Assembly (NCBI GenBank): GCA_030433005.1
Contig: JAUILQ010000002.1
Span: forward strand, 1 to 64,000
Reading direction: 5' to 3'
Source: Alphaproteobacteria bacterium
Lineage (GTDB): Bacteria > Pseudomonadota > Alphaproteobacteria > Kiloniellales > DSM-21159
DNA: 64,000 bases
The translations under genes were made by a program, and so were the position numbers. This document shows positions 48,081-57,960 of the stretch, in pieces (within the stretch, counting starts at the first letter, position 1; every line of letters starts with the position of its first letter). The notes beneath the pieces are model-generated. The model ran no database searches and was not told the DNA's origin. It saw only the letters and a program-made list of their open reading frames with translations.

Positions 48081-48293
48081 TCGGGCGGCGCGGCCCGTGC
48101 GACGATCTTCGCCCGCTGTAGCTCTTCCGCAACAGCGAAGGACGCCAAGGCGCGTCCTGCCTTCGCCCGAGGCCGCTCATGTTGCAGCGCAACGGGATAG
48201 GGCGGGCCAGGCGACGGCGCCGGCCGGCAAGCGCCCCCGGAAAATGGCCGACGGAGCGCTCCGGAGGCCGCGCGCCGCGCCGGCCCTGCCAGC

Positions 48294-48323
48294 TTGACGC
48301 GTCGACGGACCCCATGGTCTATC
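48294..48323 (+). promoter_or_regulatory. Promoter candidate for the DUF3576 lipoprotein gene
   Basis: TTGACG (48294-48299), 18 nt, then TCTATC (48318-48323), about 100 nt before the ATG. The -35 box is near-consensus; the -10 box is weaker, and TATCAT two bases on is an alternative with 20-nt spacing. Confidence 0.45.
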
Positions 48324-48422
48324 ATCTTTCCGCCGTCGGCCGGGCGCGCCGCCGGTCAAGCCCCTGCGCCCGCTGCGAGGAGCAGCTTTCCTTTCCGGTT
48401 CTCGAGAAGAGACAGCCCGCGC

Positions 48423-49037
48423 ATGCCCGTCACCAGGCCCGTCACCCGGTCCGTCATCCCCTCCCCGCTCGGCCCCGACCTGACGCCGCGACCCCGGTCG
48501 CGTGCCAGGTCCCTGCTCGGCGCCGGCGCCGCCCTGATGCTGCTCGCCGGTCTGGCGGCCTGCTCGGCGGCCGATTCCGACACGGCCTACCCGCGCAGCA
48601 AGCCGGGCGGCGGCGGCGCCACCTACCAGGAGAGCGACAGCCTGTTCGGCCCCGGCGGCCTGAACCTCTTCGGCGGCGGCGACGCCGCCGAGCAGCCGGG
48701 CAGCGGCGGCACCGGGATCGGCGTGAACGCCTTCCTCTGGCGCGCCTCGCTCGACACGCTCTCGTTCATGCCGCTGGCCTCCGCCGATCCCTTCGGCGGC
48801 GTCATCATCACGGAGTGGTACACGCCGGACGAGACGACCCGCGAGCGCTTCAAGGTGAACATCTTCATCCTCGGGCGCGAGCTGCGCGCGGACGGCGTGC
48901 GCGCCTCGGTGTTCCGCCAGGTGCGCGACGAGACCGGTGCCTGGACCGACGCGCCGAGCAGCGAGGAGTCGAACACCGAGATCGAGGACGCGATCCTGAC
49001 CCGGGCCCGCCAGCTGCGCATCGCCCAGGCGGGCTGA
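48423..49037 (+). CDS. DUF3576 family lipoprotein
   Basis: This 204-residue protein has a basic N-terminus of about 30 residues, then a lipoprotein signal ending L-A-G-L-A-A-C (lipid-modified Cys near residue 47). The mature part has a Gly-rich linker, then the DUF3576 domain: N-A-F-L-W-R-A-S-L-D-T-L-S-F-M-P-L, then G-V-I-I-T-E-W-Y. Such proteins occur beside leuS and lptE throughout Rhodospirillales and Rickettsiales, hinting at an envelope role, but no function is known. The frame is open to 48294; the ATG at 48423 gives the signal. Confidence 0.85.
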   Translation: MPVTRPVTRSVIPSPLGPDLTPRPRSRARSLLGAGAALMLLAGLAACSAADSDTAYPRSKPGGGGATYQESDSLFGPGGLNLFGGGDAAEQPGSGGTGIGVNAFLWRASLDTLSFMPLASADPFGGVIITEWYTPDETTRERFKVNIFILGRELRADGVRASVFRQVRDETGAWTDAPSSEESNTEIEDAILTRARQLRIAQAG

Positions 49038-49151
49038 CGCGCGCGCGGCGGCGGGCGACACGGCGTCACCGGCGGCGGCCCGGCGGCAGCGGGCGCAATC
49101 GGGCCAGGCGCAGCGCCCGGCGGGGTGGCCGCCGACAGCTAGAGGACTTCC

Positions 49152-51716
49152 ATGAGTCGTTACGATCCGAAGGTCAGCGAGCCGAAGTGGCAGGCCGCCT
49201 GGGACGCAGCGGGCTGCTTCCAGGTCGAAGCCGACCGCGGGCGCCCGAAGTACTACGTCCTCGAGATGTTCCCCTATCCCTCCGGGCGCATCCACATGGG
49301 CCACGTCCGCAACTACACGATCGGCGACGTGATCGCGCGCTACAAGCGCGCCCGCGGCTTCAACGTGCTGCACCCGATGGGCTGGGACGCCTTCGGCCTG
49401 CCCGCCGAGAACGCAGCGATCGAGCGAGGCACCCACCCGGCCGCCTGGACCTACGCGAACATCGACGCGATGCGCGAGCAGCTGAAGTCGATGGGCCTGT
49501 CGATCGACTGGAGCCGCGAGGTCGCGACCTGCCATCCCGACTACTACCGGCACCAGCAGCGGCTGTTCCTGCAGTTCCTCGAGGCCGGCCTCGTCTACCG
49601 CAAGGAATCCTGGGTCAACTGGGACCCGGTCGACCACACGGTGCTGGCGAACGAACAGGTGATCGACGGCTGCGGCTGGCGCTCGGGGGCGCCGATCGAG
49701 CGGCGCAAGCTGTCGCAGTGGTTCTTCCGGATCACGGCCTTCGCCGACGAGCTGGCCGACGCGCTCGACGGCATGGAGGGCTGGCCGGAGAAGGTCCGCC
49801 TGATGCAGCGCAAGTGGATCGGCCGCTCCGAGGGCGCCCGCGTGTTCTTCGAGATCGACGGCCGCGAGGATCGCCTGGAGGTCTTCACGACCCGGCCCGA
49901 CACGCTGTTCGGCGCCTCCTTCTGCGCGCTCTCGCCGCATCACCCCTTGACCGCCGAGCTCGCCGCCGGCGACGCGCGCCTGCGCGACTTCGTCGCCGAG
50001 TGCGATCGCCTGGGCACCAGCGAGGAGACCATCGAGCGGGCCGAGAAGCAGGGCTACGACACCGGCCTGCGCGTGCGCCATCCCTTCGTGCCCGGCCAGA
50101 CGCTGCCGCTCTACGTCGCCAACTTCGTCCTGTACGAGTACGGCTCCGGCGCGATCTTCGGCTGTCCCGCGCACGACCAGCGCGACCTCGACTTCGCCCG
50201 CAAGTACGACCTGCCGGTGCGCCCGGTGGTCCTGCCGAAGGGTCGCGAGGCCGCCGGCTTCGAGGTCGGAGACGAGGCCTTCGTCGAGGACGGCGTGCTG
50301 ATCAACTCGGCGTTCCTGGACGGCCTGCCGGTGGCCGAGGCCAAGCGCGCGGCGATCGAGGCGCTGGAGACGCGCGACGCCGGCAAGGGCACGGTGCAGT
50401 ACCGACTGCACGACTGGGGCGTCTCGCGCCAGCGCTACTGGGGCTGCCCGATTCCGGTGATTCACTGCCCGAGCTGCGGCGCCGTGCCGGTGCCGGCCGC
50501 GGACCTGCCGGTGACGCTGCCCGAGGAGGTCGACTTCTCGCAGCCCGGCAACCCGCTGTCGCGCCAGGCCGAGTGGAAGGCGGTCGCCTGCCCGGCCTGC
50601 GGCGGCGCCGCCGAGCGCGACACCGATACCATGGACACCTTCGTCGATTCCTCCTGGTACTTCGCGCGTTTCTGCTCACCGCAGTTCGACGAGGCCCCGC
50701 TTGACCCCGCGCAGCTCGACTACTGGATGCCGGTCGACCAGTACATCGGCGGCATCGAGCACGCGATCCTGCACCTGCTCTACTCGCGCTTCTTCACCCG
50801 GGGGCTGAAGCAGTTCGGCTACACCCGCGAGGCTGAGCCCTTCGCCGCGCTGTTCACCCAGGGCATGATCGGGCACGAGACCTACCGCGGTCCCGACGGG
50901 CGCTGGCTGTCGCCGGACGAGGTCGAGAAGGCCGCCGACGGCACCGTGACGACCCGCGACGGCGGCCCGGTCACGCTCGGGCGCGTCGAGAAGATGAGCA
51001 AGTCGAAGCGCAACACCGTCGACCCCGAGATGATCATCGGCAGCTACGGAGCCGACACGGCGCGCTGGTTCATGCTGTCCGACAGCCCGCCCGACCGCGA
51101 CATGGAGTGGACGGAGTCGGGGATCGAGGGGGCGTGGCGCTTCGTCCAGCGTCTGTTCCGGATCGTCAACGACGCGGCGCCCGAGCTGCCGCCAGCCGGC
51201 GCGGCGATGCCCACCGCCTTCGGGCCGGAGGCCTTCGCGCTGCGGCGTCAGGCCCACAAGGCCATCGAGCAGGTCGGCCGCGACATCGAGGGCTTCGGCT
51301 TCAACAAGGCGGTCGCCCGGCTGTACGAGCTGGCCAACGCACTCGGCGGCTTCCGCGCCCAGGACGAAGGCGACCGCTGGGCGCTGCGCGAAGCCTGCGA
51401 GGCGCTGACCCGCCTCGCCTCGCCGATGGTGCCGCACCTGGCCGAAGAACTCTGGCGGACGCTGGGTCACGACGGCCTGCTCGCCGACCAGGCCTGGCCG
51501 GTCGCCGACGCCGCCCTGACGGTCGACGAGAGCGTGACCATCGCGGTCCAGGTCAACGGCAAGCTGCGGGCGCGCCTCGACGTGGCGCGCGATCTCGACG
51601 AAGCCAGCGTGCGCGCCGCCGCCCTGGCCGAGGAGTCCGTGATGAAGCATCTCGACGGCAAGGCGCCGCGCAAGGTCATCGTCGTGCCGAACCGCGTGGT
51701 GAACATCGTTGCCTAG
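49152..51716 (+). CDS. leuS: Leucyl-tRNA synthetase
   Basis: This 854-residue class Ia synthetase charges tRNA-Leu. It has H-M-G-H (48-51, the HIGH motif), an editing domain (about 220-410), a zinc ribbon with C-P-S-C-G and C-P-A-C-G, and K-M-S-K-S (614-618). Length and domain order are those of the bacterial enzyme. GAGGA lies 6 nt before the ATG. It overlaps lptE by 8 nt, an order kept in most proteobacteria. Confidence 0.98.
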   Translation: MSRYDPKVSEPKWQAAWDAAGCFQVEADRGRPKYYVLEMFPYPSGRIHMGHVRNYTIGDVIARYKRARGFNVLHPMGWDAFGLPAENAAIERGTHPAAWTYANIDAMREQLKSMGLSIDWSREVATCHPDYYRHQQRLFLQFLEAGLVYRKESWVNWDPVDHTVLANEQVIDGCGWRSGAPIERRKLSQWFFRITAFADELADALDGMEGWPEKVRLMQRKWIGRSEGARVFFEIDGREDRLEVFTTRPDTLFGASFCALSPHHPLTAELAAGDARLRDFVAECDRLGTSEETIERAEKQGYDTGLRVRHPFVPGQTLPLYVANFVLYEYGSGAIFGCPAHDQRDLDFARKYDLPVRPVVLPKGREAAGFEVGDEAFVEDGVLINSAFLDGLPVAEAKRAAIEALETRDAGKGTVQYRLHDWGVSRQRYWGCPIPVIHCPSCGAVPVPAADLPVTLPEEVDFSQPGNPLSRQAEWKAVACPACGGAAERDTDTMDTFVDSSWYFARFCSPQFDEAPLDPAQLDYWMPVDQYIGGIEHAILHLLYSRFFTRGLKQFGYTREAEPFAALFTQGMIGHETYRGPDGRWLSPDEVEKAADGTVTTRDGGPVTLGRVEKMSKSKRNTVDPEMIIGSYGADTARWFMLSDSPPDRDMEWTESGIEGAWRFVQRLFRIVNDAAPELPPAGAAMPTAFGPEAFALRRQAHKAIEQVGRDIEGFGFNKAVARLYELANALGGFRAQDEGDRWALREACEALTRLASPMVPHLAEELWRTLGHDGLLADQAWPVADAALTVDESVTIAVQVNGKLRARLDVARDLDEASVRAAALAEESVMKHLDGKAPRKVIVVPNRVVNIVA

Positions 51717-52281
51717 GCGCCGCCAGCCGGCCGCGGCGGCCGCCGTCCCGCGCCGACGGCTGCTGCGCGGCTTGGGGGCGGGGCTGCTGCTGACGGCGCC
51801 GGTCCTGGCCGGCTGCGGGCTGCAGCCGCTCTACGGCCGCAAGCGCAGCGGCGGCTCGACGCTGGGCGAGCTCCAGACGATCCGGATCCTGCCGATCGGC
51901 GACCGGCCGGGGCAGATGCTGCACAACGCCCTGCGCAACGAGATGAACCCGCGCGGCCAGCCCCTCGACCCGCGCTATGCGCTCGACGTCGAGCTGGTCG
52001 TCAGCAAGGAGGAGATCGGCGTCCGCAAGGACGAGACCGCGACCCGCGCCAACCTCAGGCTCGAGGCGAACTACACGCTGACCCGCCTGGAGGACGAGGT
52101 GCGGATGACCTACGGCACCGCGAAGTCGATCGTCTCCTACAACATCGTCGATTCCGAGTTCGGCACCTACGCCGCCGAGGAGGACGCGCAGGAGCGCGGC
52201 ATCCTGCAGCTCGCGCAGCAGATGCGCCTCCGGCTGGCGGCCTACTTCGAACGCCTGGTCGGCGGCGCCGCCTCGCCCTGA
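51709..52281 (+). CDS. lptE: LPS-assembly lipoprotein LptE
   Basis: This 190-residue lipoprotein begins at a TTG that overlaps the last codons of leuS. The N-terminus is Arg-rich, then [11 protein letters not shown] gives the lipobox (Cys near residue 36), followed by G-L-Q-P-L-Y-G, the LptE hallmark. It plugs LptD at the outer membrane for lipopolysaccharide insertion. The place between leuS and holA confirms the call. Confidence 0.9.
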   Translation: MPRRRQPAAAAAVPRRRLLRGLGAGLLLTAPVLAGCGLQPLYGRKRSGGSTLGELQTIRILPIGDRPGQMLHNALRNEMNPRGQPLDPRYALDVELVVSKEEIGVRKDETATRANLRLEANYTLTRLEDEVRMTYGTAKSIVSYNIVDSEFGTYAAEEDAQERGILQLAQQMRLRLAAYFERLVGGAASP

Positions 52282-52369
52282 CAGCGCCCCGGACGGCGCA
52301 GGGACGGCACAGGGCCGTCCGCTCGCGTCGTTGCCGCCCGCCCCTCGCCGCGTCCCGGAGACTCCACCG

Positions 52370-53428
52370 ATGCAGGTCAAGCCCCAGCAGGCCGACGCGC
52401 TGCTCAAGGCGCCGCCGGCCGCGCTGCGTGCGATCCTGCTCTACGGGCCCGACGGCGGCCTGGTGCGCGAACGGGCGAAGGCCGCGCGCACGGCGGTGCT
52501 CGGCAGCGCCGACGACCCCTTTCGCCTGACCGAGCTGACCGGAGCGGATCTCAAGGACGATCCGACGCGCCTCGCCGACGAGGCCGCCGCCCTCGCCTTC
52601 ACCGGCGGCCGTCGCGTGGTCGCGCTGCGCGACCTCTCGGAGACCCAGCACCGGCTGGTCCAGGACTTCCTGGCCAGCCTTCCGGGCGAGGCGCTGGTCG
52701 TGCTCGAGGCCGGCGACCTGCCGCGCCGCGCGGCGCTGGTCAAGGCCTTCGAGGCGGCCGGCCCGGAGGCCGCGGCCGTCGCCTGCTACCGCGACGAGGC
52801 ACGCGACCTGGGACGGGTCATCGAGGAGAGCCTGGGCGCGGCCGGCCTCGCCGTGACCCCCGACGCCCGGGCCTACCTGGCCGCCAACCTCGGCGGCGAC
52901 CGCCTGCTGACGCGTCGCGAGCTGGAAAAGCTGAGCCTCTACAAGGGCGTGACCGGAAGCGATCGCGCCGGCGGCGACCGCGTCGAGCTCGAGGACGCCA
53001 TGGCGGTGGTCGGCGACAGCGCCGCGATGGGTCTGGACGATCTGGCCCTCTCGGTCGCCGCCGGCGATCTTCCCGGTCTCGACCGCGCACTCAAGCGCAG
53101 CCTGCAGGAAGGCGCCACCGCGGTCGGGCTGCTGCGCGCCGTGGCCCGGCACTTCCAGCGGCTCCATCTGGCCGTCGGCCTCGCTGCCGAGAGCGGCGAC
53201 GCCGATGCCGCGCTGAAGCGGCTCCGCCCGCCGGTGTTCTGGAAGCAGAGCGCCGCCTTCAAGGCCCAGATGCGGCTCTGGCCGCCGCGGTCCCTGGCCG
53301 CCGCGCTCGCCCGGCTGCTCGAGGCCGAGGCCGACTGCAAGCGCACCGGCTTTCCCGACGAGGCGCTGAGCGCGCGGCTGCTGTTCGAGCTGGCGCGCCA
53401 AGCCGCGGCGCGGCGTCGCCCGCGCTGA
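52370..53428 (+). CDS. holA: DNA polymerase III subunit delta
   Basis: This 352-residue clamp-loader subunit opens the beta sliding clamp. It shows A-I-L-L-Y-G-P-D-G-G-L-V-R-E-R near residue 21, E-L-T-G-A-D-L-K-D-D-P, F-T-G-G-R-R-V-V, and N-L-G-G-D-R-L-L-T-R-R-E-L-E-K-L. The C-terminal third is helical. GGAG lies 9 nt before the ATG at 52370; an in-frame ATG 13 codons earlier has no site. It converges on parB with a 36-nt gap. Confidence 0.93.
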   Translation: MQVKPQQADALLKAPPAALRAILLYGPDGGLVRERAKAARTAVLGSADDPFRLTELTGADLKDDPTRLADEAAALAFTGGRRVVALRDLSETQHRLVQDFLASLPGEALVVLEAGDLPRRAALVKAFEAAGPEAAAVACYRDEARDLGRVIEESLGAAGLAVTPDARAYLAANLGGDRLLTRRELEKLSLYKGVTGSDRAGGDRVELEDAMAVVGDSAAMGLDDLALSVAAGDLPGLDRALKRSLQEGATAVGLLRAVARHFQRLHLAVGLAAESGDADAALKRLRPPVFWKQSAAFKAQMRLWPPRSLAAALARLLEAEADCKRTGFPDEALSARLLFELARQAAARRRPR

Positions 53429-53464
53429 CTCGCGCGCGGGCCCGCCGTCCGGCCCCGCGCCGGA

Positions 53465-54364
53465 TCAGCCGAACTGGACCGCCTTGTTCAGACGCTTCAG
53501 CACGTCGTCGAGCTGGTCGAGATTGTCGTAGTGGATGGTGACGGTGCCGCGCTCGCCGTCCTTGAGGTCGATCGAGACCTTGAGCCCCAGGACCTGCGCG
53601 AGATCGCGTTCGATCGCCAGCGTGTCGGCGTCCTTGGCCGGACGCTCCGCGCGCACCCGGCTGGGCCGCGGCGTCTTGGCGGCCTCGGCGGCAAGCCGCT
53701 CGGTCTCGCGTACCGACAGGCCGCGCGAGAGGACCTGCTTCGCCAGGGCCTCGGGCTCGCGCGCCGAGAGCAGCGCCCGTGCATGACCGGCTGTCAGGTT
53801 GCGGGCCCGCAGCTCTTCCTTGACGGGCTCCGGGAGATTGAGCAGCCGCAGGGTGTTGGCGATGTGCGGCCGGCTCTTGCCGATCAGCCGGGCGAGGTCG
53901 TCCTGGCTGTGGCCGAACTCGTCGATCAGCCGGCGGTAGCCCTCCGCCTCCTCGACCGCGTCGAGGTCCTGGCGCTGGACGTTCTCGACCAGCGCCGCTT
54001 CCAGGGCCTGGGAGTCGTCGAGGTCGCGGATGACGACCGGCACCTGATGCAGCTGGGCACGCTGGGCGGCACGCCAGCGCCGCTCGCCGGCGATGATCTC
54101 GTAGTCGTTGGCCCGCTCGGGATGGCGCCGCACCAGGATCGGCTGCAGCAGGCCCTGCTCCCTGATCGATTCCGCGAGGCTGTCGAGGGCCTCCTCCGAG
54201 AAGGTCCGGCGCGGCTGCACCCGGCTGGTGTGGAGGCGCTCGATCGGCACTTCCTTGGCGGAGCGCATGCGGTCGAGCGAGGCGTAGTCCTCGCCGTCCT
54301 CGCCGAGAAGGGCCGCGAGGCCGCGGCCGAGATTGCTGCGGCGGGGGGAGTCGCTGTCTGTCAT
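53465..54364 (-). CDS. parB: Chromosome partitioning protein ParB
   Basis: This 299-residue CTP-dependent clamp loads at parS and spreads. It has the short N-terminal ParA-activating tail (R-S-N-L-G-R-G-L-A-A-L-L-G), the CTPase motif G-E-R-R-W-R-A-A, a helix-turn-helix (about 135-190), and a C-terminal dimer domain. It ends the mnmG-rsmG-parA-parB run, 73 nt after parA. Two parS sites lie within about 3.6 kb. Confidence 0.97.
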   Translation of the reverse strand: MTDSDSPRRSNLGRGLAALLGEDGEDYASLDRMRSAKEVPIERLHTSRVQPRRTFSEEALDSLAESIREQGLLQPILVRRHPERANDYEIIAGERRWRAAQRAQLHQVPVVIRDLDDSQALEAALVENVQRQDLDAVEEAEGYRRLIDEFGHSQDDLARLIGKSRPHIANTLRLLNLPEPVKEELRARNLTAGHARALLSAREPEALAKQVLSRGLSVRETERLAAEAAKTPRPSRVRAERPAKDADTLAIERDLAQVLGLKVSIDLKDGERGTVTIHYDNLDQLDDVLKRLNKAVQFG

Positions 54365-54437
54365 GGCAGGGCCTGGGGGTGCCTGTTGGTCGGAAGCCGG
54401 CCCGCATCCGGGCCGGCCGAAGGCCGCGATCGGCCGC

Positions 54438-55298
54438 TCAGGAGGCGATCGCGGTCAGGGGCGGCGGCGTCTCCTCGCGGCGCAGCAGCTCCCGGGCCAG
54501 GCGGATATAGGCCTGAGCGCCGGCGCAGCGGAAGTCGTAGAGCAGCACCGGCTTGCCGTGGGAAGGCGCCTCGGAGATCCGGACGTTGCGCGGGATCATG
54601 GTGTCGTAGACCCGGGCGCCGAGGTAGTCGCGCACATCCTTCGCGACCATGTCGCACAAGTTGTTGCGCTTGTCGTACATGGTCAACACTACCCCTTGAA
54701 TCCGCAGCTCGGGATTGAGGGCTCGGCGCACCCGCTCGATCGTGCGCAGCAGGTGGCTCAGGCCTTCGAGCGCGTAGAACTCCGCCTGCAGCGGCACCAG
54801 GACGGCATGGGCCGCGACCATCGCGTTGAGGGTCAGCAGGCCGAGCGCCGGCGGGCAGTCGATCAGGATGTAGTCCCACTGGCGGGCGTCGTCGCCGAGG
54901 CTCTCGCGCAGCCGGCTCTCGCGGGCGAGCTCGCCGACCAGCTCGATCTCGGCCCCGGAGAGATCGACCGAAGCCGGGACGATCTGCAGGTGCGGGACCG
55001 GGCTCTCGACCACGCAGTCGGCCAGTGCCTTCTCGCCCATCAGCAGATCGTAGACCGTGGTCCGACGCCGCTCGGGATCCAGACCCAGACCGGTGCTGGC
55101 ATTGCCCTGGGGATCGAGGTCGATGATCAGGACCTCTTTGCCGCAGGCCGCCAGGGCGGTTGCCAGGTTGATCGTCGTCGTGGTCTTGCCGACCCCGCCC
55201 TTCTGGTTGGCCACCGCCAGGATCCGGCCCGCCCGGCTCGGGGCGAGCGCGCGCGGGAGCGGGGTGGGTCCGTCGGCCTTGACCGGCTCAGGGATCAT
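54438..55298 (-). CDS. parA: Chromosome partitioning ATPase ParA
   Basis: This 286-residue deviant Walker ATPase has N-Q-K-G-G-V-G-K-T-T-T-T near residue 31, D-L-D-P-Q-G-N-A, and D-C-P-P-A-L-G. It binds DNA non-specifically in the ATP state and moves ParB-parS complexes. The ATG overlaps the stop of rsmG by 4 nt. The first 25 residues are a proline-rich extension. Confidence 0.97.
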   Translation of the reverse strand: MIPEPVKADGPTPLPRALAPSRAGRILAVANQKGGVGKTTTTINLATALAACGKEVLIIDLDPQGNASTGLGLDPERRRTTVYDLLMGEKALADCVVESPVPHLQIVPASVDLSGAEIELVGELARESRLRESLGDDARQWDYILIDCPPALGLLTLNAMVAAHAVLVPLQAEFYALEGLSHLLRTIERVRRALNPELRIQGVVLTMYDKRNNLCDMVAKDVRDYLGARVYDTMIPRNVRISEAPSHGKPVLLYDFRCAGAQAYIRLARELLRREETPPPLTAIAS

Positions 55299-55972
55299 TT
55301 CCAGGGTCCTCGGATGCGGAGAATGCGAGCCTCGGGCTCGGTGCGGCTGGCCAGCAGCTCGCAACGATCCTGCACCTCGCGCGGGAGTCGGGTCAATTCG
55401 CCTTGCGCGTCGCGACCCTTGTGGAAAAGGCAGACGGCGTGCGCAAGGAGATGGGGAGCGGCCCAGGACAGGAGCTGCGCCGCCGGCGCCAGCGCACGGG
55501 CGGTGACGACGTCGGCCGCGAGCGGCGGCAATACCTCGATCCGGCAGTTGTGGATCATCGCCGGCGCGCCGGTCCGTCGGACCACCTCGCGGAGAAAGCT
55601 GGCCTTCTTGCGGTCCGATTCGACGAGATGCACCTGGCCGGCCCCGGCGATCGCCAGGACCAGGCCCGGGAAGCCGGCGCCGCTGCCGAGATCGAGGATC
55701 ACCGGGCGGCGCTCCGCCTCGCCCCGCGCGGACGGCTCGGGGTCGGTGGCCTGGCCCTCGCCCCGGATCAGCGGCAGGAGCTGAAGCGAGTCGAGCATGT
55801 GGCGGCGCCAGAGGTCGTCGAGCGTGCTGCGCGCGACGAGATTGATCGCGCCCGACCAGCGCCGCAGCGTTGCGGCATAGTCCTCGAGGGCGCGCTGCGT
55901 TTCACGTGAAACAGGGATGAGGGCGGCCAGCGCCTCGGCCGAGGCCGGCCCGGCGCCCTCTGCGCCGGTCAG
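55295..55972 (-). CDS. rsmG: 16S rRNA (guanine-N7) methyltransferase RsmG, probable CTG start
   Basis: This 225-residue enzyme methylates G527 of 16S rRNA. It has R-R-H-M-L-D-S, the SAM motif [13 protein letters not shown], and V-T-A-R-A-L-A-P. No ATG, GTG or TTG exists in frame before the conserved N-terminal helix. The best start is CTG at 55972, which overlaps the mnmG stop as CTGA and has AGGGAG 8 nt upstream. A perfect parS site lies within codons 21-25. The gap between motifs holds a longer loop than in E. coli ([11 protein letters not shown]). Confidence 0.9.
   Translation of the reverse strand: MTGAEGAGPASAEALAALIPVSRETQRALEDYAATLRRWSGAINLVARSTLDDLWRRHMLDSLQLLPLIRGEGQATDPEPSARGEAERRPVILDLGSGAGFPGLVLAIAGAGQVHLVESDRKKASFLREVVRRTGAPAMIHNCRIEVLPPLAADVVTARALAPAAQLLSWAAPHLLAHAVCLFHKGRDAQGELTRLPREVQDRCELLASRTEPEARILRIRGPWK
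55899..55912. promoter_or_regulatory. parS: parS centromere site (ParB-binding palindrome)
   Basis: GTTTCACGTGAAAC is a perfect 14-bp palindrome equal to the core parS consensus. It is embedded in the 5' coding part of rsmG, about 600 nt before parA. Confidence 0.93.
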
Positions 55973-57846
55973 GGCCGGTCTCCCTGCCCCGCAGCCGGAC
56001 GCTTCACGTGGCGCAGCAGGGTCAGCACCGCCGCCGGCGAGACGCCGGGCAGCCGCGCCGCAGCCCCCAGGCTCGCCGGCCGGCTTTCCGCCAGGCGCTG
56101 GGCCGCCTCGCGCGAGAGGCCCGGGACCGCTCGGTAGTCGAGCCCTTCCGGCAGCCGCAGCGCCTCGTCGCGCCGATAGGCCTCGACATCGGCGTCCTGC
56201 CGCGCAAGATAGCCGGCGTAGCGCGCGTCGATCTCGAGCTGCTCGGCGATGGCCGGCGGCACCGCGGCCAGCTCGGGCCAGATCCGCGACAGCCGGGCCC
56301 AGTCGGCCTCGGGGTAGCGCAAGAGCTCGAGCACGTTGCGGCGGCGGCCGTCGCGGTTGATCGCCAAGCCCTCCCGGACCAGCGAATCCGGGGTGGCGCT
56401 CAGTCCGTCGGCGAGGCGCCGCGCCTCGTCGAGGGCGGCGCGCTTCGCGGCAAAGGCCCGGGCCCGCCGCGTTCCGACGCACCCCAAGGCGGTTCCGAGC
56501 GGAGTCAGGCGCTGGTCGGCGTTGTCGGCGCGTAGCCGCAGTCGATACTCCGCCCGGCTGGTCAGCATCCGATAGGGCTCCGCCACGCCGCGCGTCGTAA
56601 GGTCGTCGACGAGGACCCCGATGTAGGCATCGGCCCGATCGGGCCGGAACCGCACCTCGCGCCCCGACAGCGCCAGCGCGGCGTTGAGGCCCGCGACCAG
56701 GCCCTGCGCCGCGGCCTCCTCGTACCCCGTGGTACCGTTGATCTGGCCCGCGAGATAGAGGCCCGGCAGGCGCCGGCACTCCAGATCCGCACTCAGCTCC
56801 CGCGGATCGATGAAGTCATACTCGATGGCATAGCCCGGCTGAAGCAGGCGGGCGCCGGCGAGGCCCGGGATGGTGTCGAGCAGCGCACGCTGGACATCCT
56901 CGGGCAACGAGGTCGAGATGCCGTTCGGATAGACCGTGGGATCGTCGAGGCCCTCGGGCTCGAGGAAGATCTGATGCCGCTCGCGCTCCGCGAAGCGTAC
57001 GACCTTGTCCTCGATCGAGGGGCAGTAGCGCGGCCCGACCGACTCGATGGCACCGCCGTACATCGCGCTGCGATGCAGGTTCTCGCGGATCAGCGCGTGG
57101 CCAGCCGGCCCCGTGTAGGTCACGCCACACTCGACCTGCGGCGTGGTGATCCGCTCCGTCAGGGTCGAAAAGGGTTCCGGCGGCTCGTCGCCGGGCTGCA
57201 GATCGACGGCTGTCCAGTCGATCGTCCGGCCGTCGAGCCGGGGCGGCGTCCCGGTCTTCAGGCGCCCCAGGGCGAAGCCGAGGCGCTGCAGAGTCTCGCC
57301 CAGCGCAACCGCCGGCGCCTCGCCGACCCGGCCGGCCGGTCGCTGCCGCTCGCCCAGATGGATGACCCCGCGCAGGAAGGTGCCGGTGGTCAGGACCACT
57401 GCGCCGGACCGCCGCTCGGTGCCGTCGGCCAGACGCACGCCGCGGCAGCGCCCCTCGGCGTCGACCAGCAGGTCGTCGACCGCACCGCTCTCGATCGTCA
57501 GCCCCTCCTGTTCGGCCAGCAGCGCCGCGATGGCCTCCCGGTAGAGCCGTCGGTCGGCCTGCGCCCGCGGGCCGCGCACCGCCGGTCCCTTGCTGCGATT
57601 GAGCAGTCGGAAATGGATGCCGGCGCGGTCGGCCGCCTGGCCCATGAGACCGTCGAGCGCGTCGATCTCGCGCACCAGGTGACCCTTGCCGAGGCCGCCG
57701 ATCGCCGGGTTGCAGGACATCACGCCGATCGTGTCGATGCGATGCGTCAGCAGAAGCGTGCGGGCGCCGAGGCGCGCAGCCGCCGCGGCCGCTTCGCAGC
57801 CGGCATGGCCGCCTCCAACCACGATCACGTCCCATAGCGCCGTCAT
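55969..57846 (-). CDS. mnmG: tRNA uridine-5-carboxymethylaminomethyl modification enzyme MnmG (GidA)
   Basis: This 625-residue FAD protein works with MnmE to modify the wobble U of several tRNAs. It has [14 protein letters not shown] (FAD loop), [13 protein letters not shown] (catalytic Cys), and the C-terminal MnmE-binding helices. The ATG at 57846 is used; the frame is open to 57930 across the parS site. The gap from mnmE is 114 nt and the stop overlaps the rsmG start. Confidence 0.97.
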   Translation of the reverse strand: MTALWDVIVVGGGHAGCEAAAAAARLGARTLLLTHRIDTIGVMSCNPAIGGLGKGHLVREIDALDGLMGQAADRAGIHFRLLNRSKGPAVRGPRAQADRRLYREAIAALLAEQEGLTIESGAVDDLLVDAEGRCRGVRLADGTERRSGAVVLTTGTFLRGVIHLGERQRPAGRVGEAPAVALGETLQRLGFALGRLKTGTPPRLDGRTIDWTAVDLQPGDEPPEPFSTLTERITTPQVECGVTYTGPAGHALIRENLHRSAMYGGAIESVGPRYCPSIEDKVVRFAERERHQIFLEPEGLDDPTVYPNGISTSLPEDVQRALLDTIPGLAGARLLQPGYAIEYDFIDPRELSADLECRRLPGLYLAGQINGTTGYEEAAAQGLVAGLNAALALSGREVRFRPDRADAYIGVLVDDLTTRGVAEPYRMLTSRAEYRLRLRADNADQRLTPLGTALGCVGTRRARAFAAKRAALDEARRLADGLSATPDSLVREGLAINRDGRRRNVLELLRYPEADWARLSRIWPELAAVPPAIAEQLEIDARYAGYLARQDADVEAYRRDEALRLPEGLDYRAVPGLSREAAQRLAESRPASLGAAARLPGVSPAAVLTLLRHVKRPAAGQGDRP

Positions 57847-57936
57847 GGCGGGAAGATGCGAGGATCCGCGGGGGCGGTCAAGGTCGCGCAAGGCGCCGCG
57901 CCCAGCGCCCCGCCCCTCGCCCGGCCCCACGCCCGC

Positions 57937-57950
57937 GTTTCACGTGAAAC
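57937..57950. promoter_or_regulatory. parS: parS centromere site (second copy)
   Basis: A second perfect GTTTCACGTGAAAC, in the intergenic space between mnmE and mnmG, about 2 kb from the first copy. Both lie on the parA side of parB. Confidence 0.93.
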
Positions 57951-57960
57951 GGCGCGCCGC

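Noticed and set aside
56001-56012. Third parS-like sequence (TTCACGTG flanked by GC and GC)
   Set aside because: Only the central 8 bp match; the outer bases break the palindrome, so ParB loading is unlikely.
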